Of a stretch of DNA of 64,000 bases, positions 1 through 8,677 are shown piece by piece. Positions within the stretch are counted from its first letter, which is position 1. Each line of letters begins with the position of its first letter. The stretch comes from Brevibacillus sp. JNUCC-41 (GTDB lineage Bacteria; Bacillota; Bacilli; Bacillales; DSM-1321), in NCBI RefSeq assembly GCF_014844095.1, contig NZ_CP062163.1, forward strand, positions 4,125,501 through 4,189,500, written 5' to 3'. The translations under genes and the position numbers were made by a program. The notes under the pieces are model-generated. The model searched no databases. It was not told the DNA's origin and saw only the letters and a list, made by a program, of their open reading frames with translations.

Positions 1-116
1 TGATTTTGGATGGAGATGAAACTTAAAGCAGAAATCGGGGCTTTACAGGTTTAGTTGCCTTATGAACTAACAGTTGATAGTTCAGCAAAGGAGACAGGCC
101 AAGATGACTGAAAACT

Positions 117-155
117 AAAAGTCGAATTCCTTCACGGTTAGGAATTCGACTTTTT
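117..155. terminator. Strong bidirectional hairpin terminator
   Basis: A 14-bp perfect stem (117-130 with 141-154) encloses a 10-nt loop. A T-run follows on the plus strand and an A-run precedes it, so it can stop transcription in both directions. It would end a gene left of the window and any leftward transcript running past iadA. Confidence 0.85.
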
Positions 156-553
156 AGTTTGTTTAAGTAACGCCCCTATAGCGATTTTTCACAATATTAA
201 ACTTTGTAAGTAAAAGATAGAAATGATCATGCTTGTTAATGGTAAATAGCGGGTTCGTTTCTAACGACATCCACGGTAATTCTGCCACACATGGGGCGGT
301 TCGGTTATACCTCTGGTGAAATAAGATCCCATTGCCCCTATGATGGCTGAAACAAATAATTTAAGAGCTGAATCGATCGGAACAACAAAATATTCATAAT
401 GGCCAGTGACCATGCTTTTTACCATTGTATGAATATGATTAAATTAGGATGGACTTCTGCGAAATACGGACCAAAGGATAGGTGATACTTAATACGAAAT
501 CTTAAACAATGCGAGTCGTGAAAATTTTTCGATAACGGGTATCTTGTCTAAAC
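156..553. other. Intergenic stretch with a doubtful 54-codon ORF
   Basis: I see no convincing gene here. On the minus strand an ORF at 261-425 encodes 54 residues (starts MVKSMVTGHYEYFVV) with a plausible amphipathic composition but no ribosome site. It could be the decayed end of a small membrane-protein gene or chance. The 110 bases left of the terminator at 117 hold only short open stretches interrupted by a TAG at 52-54. Confidence 0.3.
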
Positions 554-1726
554 TCATTCAAATGTTCCCTTTATCAAAGGAATGCCTTTTTCTACCATAA
601 CTTGTCCTCTTGCCATTACCGTGCTGATTGCCAAATTTTCCTTTTGCAATAGTACGATATCTGCATCCATCCCGGTTTGGATATTGCCCTTGTTTGATAG
701 TTTCAGCACTTGTGCGGGATTAGTGGTGATGACCTTCAGTGCCGTTTCAAGGGGAATTCCTTCTTCTAAAACAGAATCACGCACTTCCTGATATAGCGAA
801 GATACTTTTCCCACTTGAAGGCCCGCATACTCTCCATGGGTGTTGAAAAACGGGAGGCTGGCCTGTCCGTCAGAAGAGAAGGTAATGTGTTCGACTGGTA
901 TCCCTTCTTCAAGCATCATTCGCAAGGCAATGCTGCACTTCACTTCGCCATCATCCAGAAACTGAGGAATGGTGCTTGTTGTAAAGTCTACGTACCCGCC
1001 GCGCTTAGCGTAATCAATTCCCGCCTTGAATAATTCTTCATTTCGGTTGATATGTGTCGGGTGGAGCTGCCGAATCGGAATGTTGGTTTTATCAGCAATA
1101 GCATGTAACAACGAGAGCTCGCCATCTCCATCTCCTACATGAACTTCTAAAATACCTGCTTTTCCTGACAGAATACCGCCGTTGCGTGCCGCTGCGGCGA
1201 TTTTGGCCAATTCTTCAAAAGTGGGTTCTGATGATCTATGGTCCGAGATGGCAATCTCCCCGACACCGATGATTTTGTCGATGAAAATAAGGTCATCTTC
1301 GATTTTTCCTGTCAATGTTTTTACTGGCACTTGGTAGGAACCTGTATGAATGAAGCAGGAAATACCCTCTTCTTCAAGAGCCCGGGCCTTGGCAAGCAGG
1401 CTTTCCATTCTACGCGTAGTTCCGTCCGTACCGAGCAAGCCGACCAGGGTTGTAATGCCGGAAGTCGTAATATCCGTAAGCATCAGCTCGGGGGTGCGGG
1501 TTTTGAATCCGCCCTCACCGCCTCCGCCAATAATATGAACATGTGAATCTATGAAACCTGGAACAACTAGAAGGTTGGTCGCATCAATGATATGAATAGG
1601 AGCAAAGTTGTTAGGAATTTCGATTCTGTCATCGATGAATGCAATTTTATCATTTGTGATCAAAACGTCTTTCCGTCCTAAGTAATTGGGTGAGTATATC
1701 TCGCCATTTTTGATTAAAGTAAGCAA
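554..1726 (-). CDS. iadA: Isoaspartyl dipeptidase (beta-aspartyl peptidase)
   Basis: This cytosolic amidohydrolase releases beta-linked aspartate from isoaspartyl dipeptides, which arise from damaged protein. I chose a TTG start at 1726: AGGAGG lies 10 nt upstream and the product becomes 390 residues, the length of E. coli IadA; an ATG at 1777 would add 17 residues and overlap the permease gene. Visible metal-site motifs are HVH (62-64), H196, H225 in PTHINRN and D286 in SSDG. At the position of the carboxylated bridging lysine (E. coli K162, in GVKCAISDHRS) this protein has Glu157 (GVGEIAISDHRS). It follows the permease by 37 nt on the same strand, so one operon importing and cleaving peptides or amino acids is likely. 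Confidence 0.9.
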   Translation of the reverse strand: MLTLIKNGEIYSPNYLGRKDVLITNDKIAFIDDRIEIPNNFAPIHIIDATNLLVVPGFIDSHVHIIGGGGEGGFKTRTPELMLTDITTSGITTLVGLLGTDGTTRRMESLLAKARALEEEGISCFIHTGSYQVPVKTLTGKIEDDLIFIDKIIGVGEIAISDHRSSEPTFEELAKIAAAARNGGILSGKAGILEVHVGDGDGELSLLHAIADKTNIPIRQLHPTHINRNEELFKAGIDYAKRGGYVDFTTSTIPQFLDDGEVKCSIALRMMLEEGIPVEHITFSSDGQASLPFFNTHGEYAGLQVGKVSSLYQEVRDSVLEEGIPLETALKVITTNPAQVLKLSNKGNIQTGMDADIVLLQKENLAISTVMARGQVMVEKGIPLIKGTFE

Positions 1727-1763
1727 TGTGTTTTTTCCTCCTGTGATTAATTCATGATTTTTA

Positions 1764-3185
1764 TCAGAATGGACCATATCCGATGAAGTGAGCCATGATG
1801 ACGGCTATTAATCCGATTAGATATTGAATGAGTACCAGGGGCAGGATCCACTTCGCCCATTTTGTCCAAGGTATGCCTGCAATTGCCAAGCCCGCCATCA
1901 AGGTGGTTGCGGTCGGGAAAATCATATTTCCAATTCCGTCCGCAAAAGAGAAAGACAACACCGCAGTTTGACGTGTAATATCCAATAAGTCTGCGAGCGG
2001 GACCATAATTGGCATGGTCAACATCGCATGACCGGTGCCGGAAGCTAAAATAAAATGAATGAGAGTTTGGAAGCTGTACATGCCGGCAACGCTTAAATAG
2101 GCCGGAATATGCTGAATGGCTTCAGATATTTGATGGAGCATAGGGTCGACGATATGTCCCTCATTCAATACAATAAGAATGGCGCGTGATACGCCAATAA
2201 TCAAAGCACCGCCCAGCAAGGCTGCAGATCCATTGGTAAAGGAGCTGACGATGTGATCGGCAGACAATTTTCCGATGATTCCAATGATAATTGTCAATAT
2301 GATGAATAAGGCAGCGATTTCTGTCATGTACCATTGGAACTTGATGACCCCAAACGCCAAGACGATATAGTTAATTAAGAAACTGCCTAAGATGAACTTA
2401 TGTCTCGCAGTTAACTTCACACTTGATTGCAGCAGTTTTTTCGATTCTTCTTTTGTATATTTTCCATAGATTCCGATGGAAGGATTTTTCTTTACCTTCA
2501 TTGCGTAACGATGGATATAAAGAACGGAAACAAGGTAGACGATAATAAATAAAATAAGGCGCAACCCTATTCCTGAGAACATCGGCAATTCAGCAATTCC
2601 TTGCGCAAGTCCTACTGTGAATGGATTCATGATGGCAGTCGTGAATCCCGACAATGCCCCAACAATGACGATGGCGGTTCCTGTAATTGTATCGAATCCG
2701 AGAGCCAAAGCTAGCGGAATGATAAGAGGGAGATATGCTAGAGTTTCTTCCGCCATTCCCATTAAGGAGCCGCCTACAGCAAAAAACAGCATCACGACAG
2801 GAATTAATAGCTTTTCACGTGTCGCCAACTTCCGAGCCATTGTGGCGATCAGCACATCAACCGTCCCTGTTGCTCTTAAAACACCGAAAAACCCTCCAAT
2901 AATCAACAAGAAAAAGATGATATTGCCGGCTTCAACCATTCCTGTGTGAATAGCTTTTATCATATCGAACAATTCCACCGGAGCAGATTCTATCCATTTA
3001 AAAGAAGTGGCGTCAACAGTTGTCCGTCCATCTGCTTCGATCCGTGTATATTCCCCGGCCGGCAAGATGTAAGTAAATAGGGTTGCTATTGCGAGAATGC
3101 AGAGCAGCAATACAAAAACATTGATTTTTCTCTCTTTTTCCCCCGCTGTTTCCAGCAAAACAGCTTTCTCTTCTAATCGGCTCAT
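1764..3185 (-). CDS. YfcC/DcuC-family membrane permease
   Basis: This is a 473-residue polytopic membrane protein of the YfcC branch of the C4-dicarboxylate (DcuC-like) transporter superfamily. Members are annotated as basic amino-acid, peptide or organic-anion carriers; the substrate cannot be read from sequence. A charged N-terminus (about 30 residues) is followed by the first membrane segment (VFVLLLCILAIATLFTYILP), the conserved GGFFGVL and GxAEET segments, and about a dozen hydrophobic helices in all. The start is the ATG at 3185 with AAAGGAG just upstream; the open frame extends 52 codons further but without a ribosome site. Pairing with iadA and control from a sigma-54 promoter suggest uptake of dipeptides or acidic amino acids, which is inference. 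Confidence 0.82.
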   Translation of the reverse strand: MSRLEEKAVLLETAGEKERKINVFVLLLCILAIATLFTYILPAGEYTRIEADGRTTVDATSFKWIESAPVELFDMIKAIHTGMVEAGNIIFFLLIIGGFFGVLRATGTVDVLIATMARKLATREKLLIPVVMLFFAVGGSLMGMAEETLAYLPLIIPLALALGFDTITGTAIVIVGALSGFTTAIMNPFTVGLAQGIAELPMFSGIGLRLILFIIVYLVSVLYIHRYAMKVKKNPSIGIYGKYTKEESKKLLQSSVKLTARHKFILGSFLINYIVLAFGVIKFQWYMTEIAALFIILTIIIGIIGKLSADHIVSSFTNGSAALLGGALIIGVSRAILIVLNEGHIVDPMLHQISEAIQHIPAYLSVAGMYSFQTLIHFILASGTGHAMLTMPIMVPLADLLDITRQTAVLSFSFADGIGNMIFPTATTLMAGLAIAGIPWTKWAKWILPLVLIQYLIGLIAVIMAHFIGYGPF

Positions 3186-3347
3186 AAGTGTCTCTCCTTT
3201 GTAATAAAATGAGTGCATGAAACTAATATGCTTACAAAATATTGCCGGCCTATCACCTTCATCTGTTTTTCTAGTATTCTGCTTTTTCCTCCTTTTCAAA
3301 ACCATAGGCATGTCAACGGACGTCAATGTCATCAATGTCAATAGATA

Positions 3348-3363
3348 TGCAAAATCTGTGCCA
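3348..3363 (-). promoter_or_regulatory. Sigma-54 (-24/-12) promoter for yfcC-iadA
   Basis: Read on the minus strand the sequence is TGGCAC-AGATT-TTGCA, an exact match to the -24/-12 consensus TGGCAC-N5-TTGCA. It points at the permease gene, giving a leader of about 150 nt. The divergent neighbour encodes a sigma-54 activator with GAFTGA, so regulator and target promoter sit together. Confidence 0.92.
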
Positions 3364-3416
3364 ATACGGGGTAATTGATTTTTATGAAAACTTAATGGTT
3401 GAATTGAATTTTTAGG

Positions 3417-3460
3417 TCTTTATTGGTTCTTTTTGGTGATATAATAGTACCAATTAAAGA
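3417..3460. promoter_or_regulatory. Inverted repeat, candidate activator site
   Basis: Arms TCTTTATTGGT (3417-3427) and ACCAATTAAAGA (3449-3460) are near-perfect inverted copies (one base inserted). The pair lies 55-95 bp upstream of the sigma-54 promoter, the usual place for an enhancer-binding-protein site. It also brackets a TATAAT hexamer (3440-3445) likely to serve the activator gene, so it could mediate autorepression. The function is inferred. Confidence 0.5.
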
Positions 3461-3474
3461 CAGGTAGGTGTTTT

Positions 3475-5526
3475 ATGTCAAAATCCTCACTTACACTTAT
3501 AGCGGGAAGCTCAAAAACTAAGGAAGCCTTGCAGGAGCAACTGGAACAACTGCTTGGAGACTACGTGCATGTCAAAAGCCATTCTACCGATGAGGGAATA
3601 CCTCGTTCTCTTGGAGATGGAATGATCTTGTTTTCATCAGATGCCGCTTATGATAAGAAAGAGGGAATGTATAGCGTAAATCCCGAGAAAATAATCGTCG
3701 GAAAGAGAACGGTTAATCATGAATACATTGACAAGCTATTAAGAATACCAGCGGGTTCGGCCGTTCTTTTGGTGAATGATGATGATGATGCAACTATAAA
3801 CCTTATTGAATCCTTATATCAGCTTGGTGTCGATCATGTTCAATTTATTCCTTTCAGGAAGGGGATATTATTTTATGAGAATGTCCAAATCGCCGTTTCA
3901 CCAGGAGAAACTCACCTATGTCCCTCTTACATAAAAGAAGTAATCGATATAGGTGTGCGTCTTTTTGATATAACAACAATTTTGGAAGTTGTAGAATGCT
4001 GTGGTCTACACAAGGATATATCCTCGAAGATTTCAGAAAGGTATATTAGCAATATCATTGAATTACAACGTAAGCTGTTATATGCAGAGCGTGATGCCAA
4101 GCAAATGAGCGATCATATCCAAAATGTGTTGGGGACTGTCGATGACGGCATATTGGTCGTTAACGAGGAAGGGCTGATAACGGTATTCAATAACCAGCTT
4201 GCGGCATTGTTCCATGTTGATGCAAAAGATGTAGTTCATCAGTATCTAGAGCATGTATTGAATCGCCGGGATATTATCGATTTCATCATGGGAAGTAATG
4301 ATGAAAGCAAGTTCTTCAACATAGACGGAGTGGATGTCGTGATTTTTCGATTGCAAATGATGAAAGAAAATACAATCGTCGCAACCTTCAAAAGCGTACA
4401 CCAAGCTTTCGAAATAGAAAAGACTGCACAAAGAGAAATGCGAAATCAAGGCTTTTATTCAAAATACAACTTTGAAGATATTATTGGCGAAAATGAAGTA
4501 ATGAAAGAGCGTAAGCAGATTGCCAAGAAGCTTGCCCTGTCTGAGCATCCGATTTTGGTTCAGGGAGAGACAGGAACAGGAAAAGAGCTGTTTGCTCATG
4601 CGATTCATGAGCATTCATTGCGAAAGAACGGGCCGTTTCTAGCAGTCAACTGCAGCGCTTTAACAGAAACTTTACTTGAAAGTGAATTGTTTGGTTACGA
4701 AGAAGGGGCATTTACAGGAGCACAAAGGGGAGGCAGGAAAGGACTGTTTGAAATGGCGGATAACGGGACGATCTTTTTGGATGAAATTGGTGATATAAGT
4801 CTCACAGTTCAATCCCATCTGCTTCGAGTTCTTCAGGAGGGTGAAATACGCAGAATTGGCGGCAAGAGAATCATTCCCATAAATGTTAGGGTAATCACCG
4901 CGACGAATAAAAATCTTCATGAAAAGATGCGGGACGGTTCATTCAGAACAGACTTGTTTTACCGTCTGAATGTACTCAATCTTTACATACCGTCACTAAA
5001 AGAGAGAAGAGCGGATATTCCACTTTTGATAAAGCATCTCATCACAAAAAGCGGGAAGTGGGTAAAAGTGGAGCAAGACGTTATGGAGTTTTTCATGCAA
5101 TATGAATGGCCCGGCAACATAAGGGAACTTAAAAGCACGATCGATTACATGCTGACGGTTTGTGAGGGGAATGTCTTGACGAAGATTGACCTTCCGTTCA
5201 TGCACGGGCATGGGGAAGGAAGTGTTACGGCAGATTATCCCGTCGGTGAAAGTATACTGGAAATTCAGGAGCGAATTTTCATCTTGGAAGTAATCAAGCA
5301 ATACAACGATAAAGGAAAAGCGGCAAGTCGAGAACTTATTGCTAGTCAGAGTCATGAATCGGACTTTGTCTTGTCCCCTCAGCAAATCCGTCGCCGCTTG
5401 GATAATTTGGAAATCGAAGGATTTGTCGTCAAAGGCAGAGGAAGGGCCGGCACTAAGATCACCGCTGAGGGGATGGAGTATTTATATTTTCTTAAGTCAA
5501 AGCATGCTATGCATGGATATAATTAG
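3475..5526 (+). CDS. Sigma-54-dependent activator with PAS domain
   Basis: This 683-residue cytosolic enhancer-binding protein remodels sigma-54 RNA polymerase. Layout: an unassigned sensor-like region (about 1-190, perhaps PrpR-like), a short coiled segment, a PAS domain (about 213-320), then the AAA+ domain with Walker A GETGTGKE (364-371), GAFTGA (411-416), Walker B TIFLDEIGD (432-440) and the arginine-finger region RTDLFYRL. The C-terminus is not the usual Fis-type helix-turn-helix; it looks like a winged helix (QQIRRRLDNLEIEGFV ... GRAGTKITAEG). The ATG at 3475 follows AGGTAGGTG. It is divergent from yfcC-iadA, whose promoter is a sigma-54 consensus, so that operon is the expected target. 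The inducing ligand is unknown. Confidence 0.88.
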   Translation: MSKSSLTLIAGSSKTKEALQEQLEQLLGDYVHVKSHSTDEGIPRSLGDGMILFSSDAAYDKKEGMYSVNPEKIIVGKRTVNHEYIDKLLRIPAGSAVLLVNDDDDATINLIESLYQLGVDHVQFIPFRKGILFYENVQIAVSPGETHLCPSYIKEVIDIGVRLFDITTILEVVECCGLHKDISSKISERYISNIIELQRKLLYAERDAKQMSDHIQNVLGTVDDGILVVNEEGLITVFNNQLAALFHVDAKDVVHQYLEHVLNRRDIIDFIMGSNDESKFFNIDGVDVVIFRLQMMKENTIVATFKSVHQAFEIEKTAQREMRNQGFYSKYNFEDIIGENEVMKERKQIAKKLALSEHPILVQGETGTGKELFAHAIHEHSLRKNGPFLAVNCSALTETLLESELFGYEEGAFTGAQRGGRKGLFEMADNGTIFLDEIGDISLTVQSHLLRVLQEGEIRRIGGKRIIPINVRVITATNKNLHEKMRDGSFRTDLFYRLNVLNLYIPSLKERRADIPLLIKHLITKSGKWVKVEQDVMEFFMQYEWPGNIRELKSTIDYMLTVCEGNVLTKIDLPFMHGHGEGSVTADYPVGESILEIQERIFILEVIKQYNDKGKAASRELIASQSHESDFVLSPQQIRRRLDNLEIEGFVVKGRGRAGTKITAEGMEYLYFLKSKHAMHGYN

Positions 5527-5633
5527 TCACTACCTATAAGAAGAGTTTGCAATTTCAAGGTTTTAATAAGTGATGGAAGGGGTCCCGCCCCAACGCCAAT
5601 AAGAAGTTTAAGAGTTGAAATTACAATTTTTAT

Positions 5634-5673
5634 AGCCCCATTTCTCAGTGTCACAAGAGAAATGGGGCTTTTT
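5634..5673. terminator. Bidirectional intrinsic terminator
   Basis: A 13-bp perfect stem AGCCCCATTTCTC / GAGAAATGGGGCT with a 10-nt loop and flanking T and A runs lies between the convergent sigma-54 activator and LysR genes and can serve both. Confidence 0.85.
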
Positions 5674-5747
5674 ATACAGATTAGTATAGTTCTTAATTAT
5701 AATTGACCCTTTTTCACTCCGATTTTTTTTCGCAAATTTTTACTACC

Positions 5748-6659
5748 TCATATATCTTTAAAATCATGATCATTCTCTAACGTTTTCAAAATATGCTTAG
5801 TCAGATTTGATGCATCCGTGTTTTTCCAAACTGCCGATATGGAACTGGATAATTCCGAATTATCGATGTTCAAGGCTTTGACTTGGCTTTTTCCCAACAA
5901 ACTCACCATATCTTCCGGCATGAGGGCTACGCCTAAGTTATTTGAAATGAGATTGGCGATCGTCAGTAATTCAGAGCCTTTGCATAATTCTTTAGGTGAA
6001 AATCCAGCAGTTAGACAAGCCTTTTCTAAAAGGAATTGAAGGGAGTGTGCTTGAACGGCATCATAATGGATAAAAGGTTCGTCTTTAGCTTCGTATAATT
6101 GTATAGCATCTTTTTGGGCTAGGGGATGATCAATGGAAACGACTAATTGTAAAGGGAACCTCATGAATTCAATCATGCTTAATCCTTCATTAACGATGAT
6201 GTTACTGTGGATGGGCGTTCGGATGAAACCGATGTGATAGTTTTGTTGGTTTACGAGTTTTACTGCCCTTGAAGATGTTGTTTCATGCACGTAAAATTCC
6301 GTTTCCGGGTATTCACCCACAATCTTTTTCAATAGCTTAGGGATAAATATGCTAGCTGCAGAGGGGACGGTGGCAATCTTCAGTTTAGGTTTGGGAATGG
6401 TTTTATTTTCAACTATGTAATTCACTGTTTTCTCAATATCTTCAAAGGAAGGAGCTAGTTTTTTATAGATGTACTCTCCTTCTTCCGTCAATGTAATTTT
6501 TCTTGTCGTTCGATTCAATAATTTAAATCCTAATTGTTTTTCGAGGGATAAAATCTGTTGGCTAAGTCCGGGCTGGGATATATGCAGGGTTTTCGAAGCC
6601 TCACTGAAACTCAGATGGTTAGAAACCTCTATGAAATAGCGGAGGGATAGGAAATTCAA
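5748..6659 (-). CDS. LysR-family transcriptional regulator
   Basis: A typical LysR protein of about 303 residues: N-terminal winged helix-turn-helix (LSFSEASKTLHISQPGLSQQ) followed by a type-2 periplasmic-binding-like effector domain. The frame is open to a GTG at 6671, but a TTG at 6659 gives the family-typical start MNFLSLRYFIEV and sits just after GGGTGAT, so I prefer it. It is divergent from the TAXI/TRAP transporter operon across a 450-bp AT-rich gap, which makes it the likely regulator of that transporter. The ligand cannot be predicted. Confidence 0.83.
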   Translation of the reverse strand: MNFLSLRYFIEVSNHLSFSEASKTLHISQPGLSQQILSLEKQLGFKLLNRTTRKITLTEEGEYIYKKLAPSFEDIEKTVNYIVENKTIPKPKLKIATVPSAASIFIPKLLKKIVGEYPETEFYVHETTSSRAVKLVNQQNYHIGFIRTPIHSNIIVNEGLSMIEFMRFPLQLVVSIDHPLAQKDAIQLYEAKDEPFIHYDAVQAHSLQFLLEKACLTAGFSPKELCKGSELLTIANLISNNLGVALMPEDMVSLLGKSQVKALNIDNSELSSSISAVWKNTDASNLTKHILKTLENDHDFKDI

Positions 6660-6671
6660 ACAATCACCCAC

Positions 6672-7112
6672 TTCAGTTGGATTTGAAAGTAAAAGGCTAA
6701 AATGGCCGGTAAAAGAAAGGGCTGACTTCTAATATTCCCTCTCAAACAAAAGCGGGAAATAACGATTAAAGGCTAGAAATATGCTAGGAAAATCATTTTA
6801 TAATATAGACTTATAAGTTTATAACAATAATATATTTCTAAAATGGAAGAGTCAATATTATCCTTAAAGAAAGGGGAAATAGGTAATAAAAGGTAAAATA
6901 TTACTATATGATAGCGGATTTTCTTTATTTTAAATAGGTATTTTTACACATTTACGCTTGTTATTTCGATTTATATAAAAATTTTATAATCAATTACTAG
7001 TGCTTTAGATTCATATGTCTTATTTTGTAAAAAAAGGGAAAGTAAGGTGTTCGGTAGAATAATAACACTATCATCTCTTGCGGATGAAGAAAACACATGA
7101 GGGGGGAGTTTT
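6672..7112. other. AT-rich divergent intergenic region
   Basis: It separates the LysR gene from the TAXI/TRAP operon. It is strongly AT-rich with several TATAAT-like hexamers, and no single promoter stands out. A GAGGGGGG ribosome site precedes the binding-protein gene. LysR sites (T-N11-A) are too degenerate here to assign. No ORF or RNA gene was seen. Confidence 0.5.
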
Positions 7113-8087
7113 ATGAAAAAATTTCATAAGTGCTTTTTATTGGTCATGATTTTGACGGTCACCGGTATTATCTCGGCCTGCGGAGACAGTAAATCAGATG
7201 TCTCGGGCAGCGGAAACCAAAACCTGAGTCTATTGACTGGTGGAACGGGAGGTACATACTATCCACTTGGAGGACAAATTGGAAATATCATTTCCGATAA
7301 AACAAAAGCGAATATAACACCTCAGACATCTGGTGCCTCGGCCGAAAACATGGAAACATTAAGGGCCGGAGAGGCTGAAATCGCTTTTTCGCAAACGGAT
7401 ATCGCCGCATATGCACTTGAAGGAACAGAAATGTTCGACGGGAAACCCATTGACAATATAATGGCCATCAGTTCTTTATATCCTGAAACCGTTCAAATTG
7501 TAACGACTGCCAAAAGCGGAATTAAATCAATCGAGGATTTAAAGGGTAAAAAGGTATCAGTAGGTGCACCGGGTTCTGGTGCATACATCAATGCCATGCA
7601 AATCCTGGAGATTCATGGTTTGTCTGAGAAAGATATTAAAGGGCAAAATCTATCATTCGATGAGTCGGCCGAAGGAATTCAAGCAGGAAATATTGACGCA
7701 GCTTTCATTACGGCAGGCACGCCAACTGGTGCAGTTGAGGCGCTGTCCGTACAAAATGATATCATTATCCTGCCTATTGCAGAGGACAAAATTCAAGCAT
7801 TGGTTAAAAAGTATCCATACTATGCTGAAGATACAATTCCAAGTGGTACGTACAAAATTAAATCCGAGGTGAAAACAGTTGCTGTTAAAGCTATGTTAGT
7901 AGTTACAAAGGATCTTGATGAAGATTTAGTTTATGAAATGACTAAAGCTGTTTATGACAACACAGATCAGATCACACATGCAAAAGGCAAGTTCATTACA
8001 GCAGAAACTGCACTTGAAGGATTAGGGGAAATGGAAGTTCATCCTGGAGCAGCAAAATACTTTAAAGAAAAAGGTGTTTCCAAGTAA
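7113..8087 (+). CDS. TAXI-family TRAP transporter binding lipoprotein
   Basis: The 324-residue extracytoplasmic solute receptor of a TRAP transporter of the TAXI class. It has a lipoprotein signal with lipobox ISAC (Cys23), so it is tethered to the outer face of the membrane. The mature part begins with the family signature LLTGGTGGTYYPLGG and continues with AEIAFSQTDIAAYA and GKKVSVGAPGSGA, the helices and loops that form the ligand cleft in this family. TAXI receptors bind glutamate or other small acids in studied cases; the ligand here is not known. The downstream DUF1850 and fused permease genes complete the system. Confidence 0.93.
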   Translation: MKKFHKCFLLVMILTVTGIISACGDSKSDVSGSGNQNLSLLTGGTGGTYYPLGGQIGNIISDKTKANITPQTSGASAENMETLRAGEAEIAFSQTDIAAYALEGTEMFDGKPIDNIMAISSLYPETVQIVTTAKSGIKSIEDLKGKKVSVGAPGSGAYINAMQILEIHGLSEKDIKGQNLSFDESAEGIQAGNIDAAFITAGTPTGAVEALSVQNDIIILPIAEDKIQALVKKYPYYAEDTIPSGTYKIKSEVKTVAVKAMLVVTKDLDEDLVYEMTKAVYDNTDQITHAKGKFITAETALEGLGEMEVHPGAAKYFKEKGVSK

Positions 8088-8170
8088 TGCAATTTGGTCG
8101 GTAGCTCGCTATATGTGGCCTATCGGCTTCGTTTTTTCTGAATGGGATACTGGTTTTGAAAGGGGTGCCT

Positions 8171-8677
8171 ATGAAATTCAAGAGATTCATGGCTTTTGGT
8201 ATACCTCTGCTCATCGCTTTTCTATTATTTTTTCCGTATAAGCATGTAATTGCCTTTACCTTCGAGGACCAAGGGGAATTAGTCGCATACTTTCCTTTGA
8301 AAAAAGAAAAGGAATTCAAGATTAAGTATTTACATTCCATCCATCTAACGGATGTATTGGAATCATATCGGTTATCGGATAAGCAAATCGAACAAACCGA
8401 ACTTGCTTATCATGATTTTGCAGTCGGTATGCCTTCCAATGCAGAGGGGGAGGAAGTATTCGAAGAGAAAGACGGCACCTACTTCATAAAAAATATGAAT
8501 CGCAATTTCGCCTATATAGATTTACGGGTAGGACAAGTCAGAGCTAACCATCGGTTAATATATGATGAAAAAACATACACATTGGCAGACTTTATTAAAC
8601 CAGGGACATGGGTCAGGATTTCATCAGAAAGAATTTCATTATGGGAACAGTTGAAGGGAGTGAAGATTAGTGGCTGA
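8171..8677 (+). CDS. DUF1850 protein of a TAXI-TRAP operon
   Basis: A 168-residue protein with one N-terminal membrane or signal segment (FGIPLLIAFLLFFPY) and an outside domain carrying the DUF1850 hallmark YLHSIHLTDVLESYR. The family is almost always encoded between a TAXI receptor and a fused TRAP permease, as here, and is thought to help the transporter; its biochemical role is unknown. The frame opens at a TTG at 8156, but the ATG at 8171 follows AAAGGGGTG and gives a cleaner N-terminus. Its end overlaps the permease start by 8 nt, implying coupled translation. Confidence 0.85.
   Translation: MKFKRFMAFGIPLLIAFLLFFPYKHVIAFTFEDQGELVAYFPLKKEKEFKIKYLHSIHLTDVLESYRLSDKQIEQTELAYHDFAVGMPSNAEGEEVFEEKDGTYFIKNMNRNFAYIDLRVGQVRANHRLIYDEKTYTLADFIKPGTWVRISSERISLWEQLKGVKISG

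Noticed and set aside
1..116. 3' end of a gene at the left edge
   Set aside because: Short open pieces are split by stops in every frame and no family could be seen, so only the terminator is reported.
3186..3341. Longer N-terminus for the YfcC permease
   Set aside because: The 52 extra codons have no ribosome site and reach almost to the sigma-54 promoter; the ATG at 3185 has AAAGGAG.
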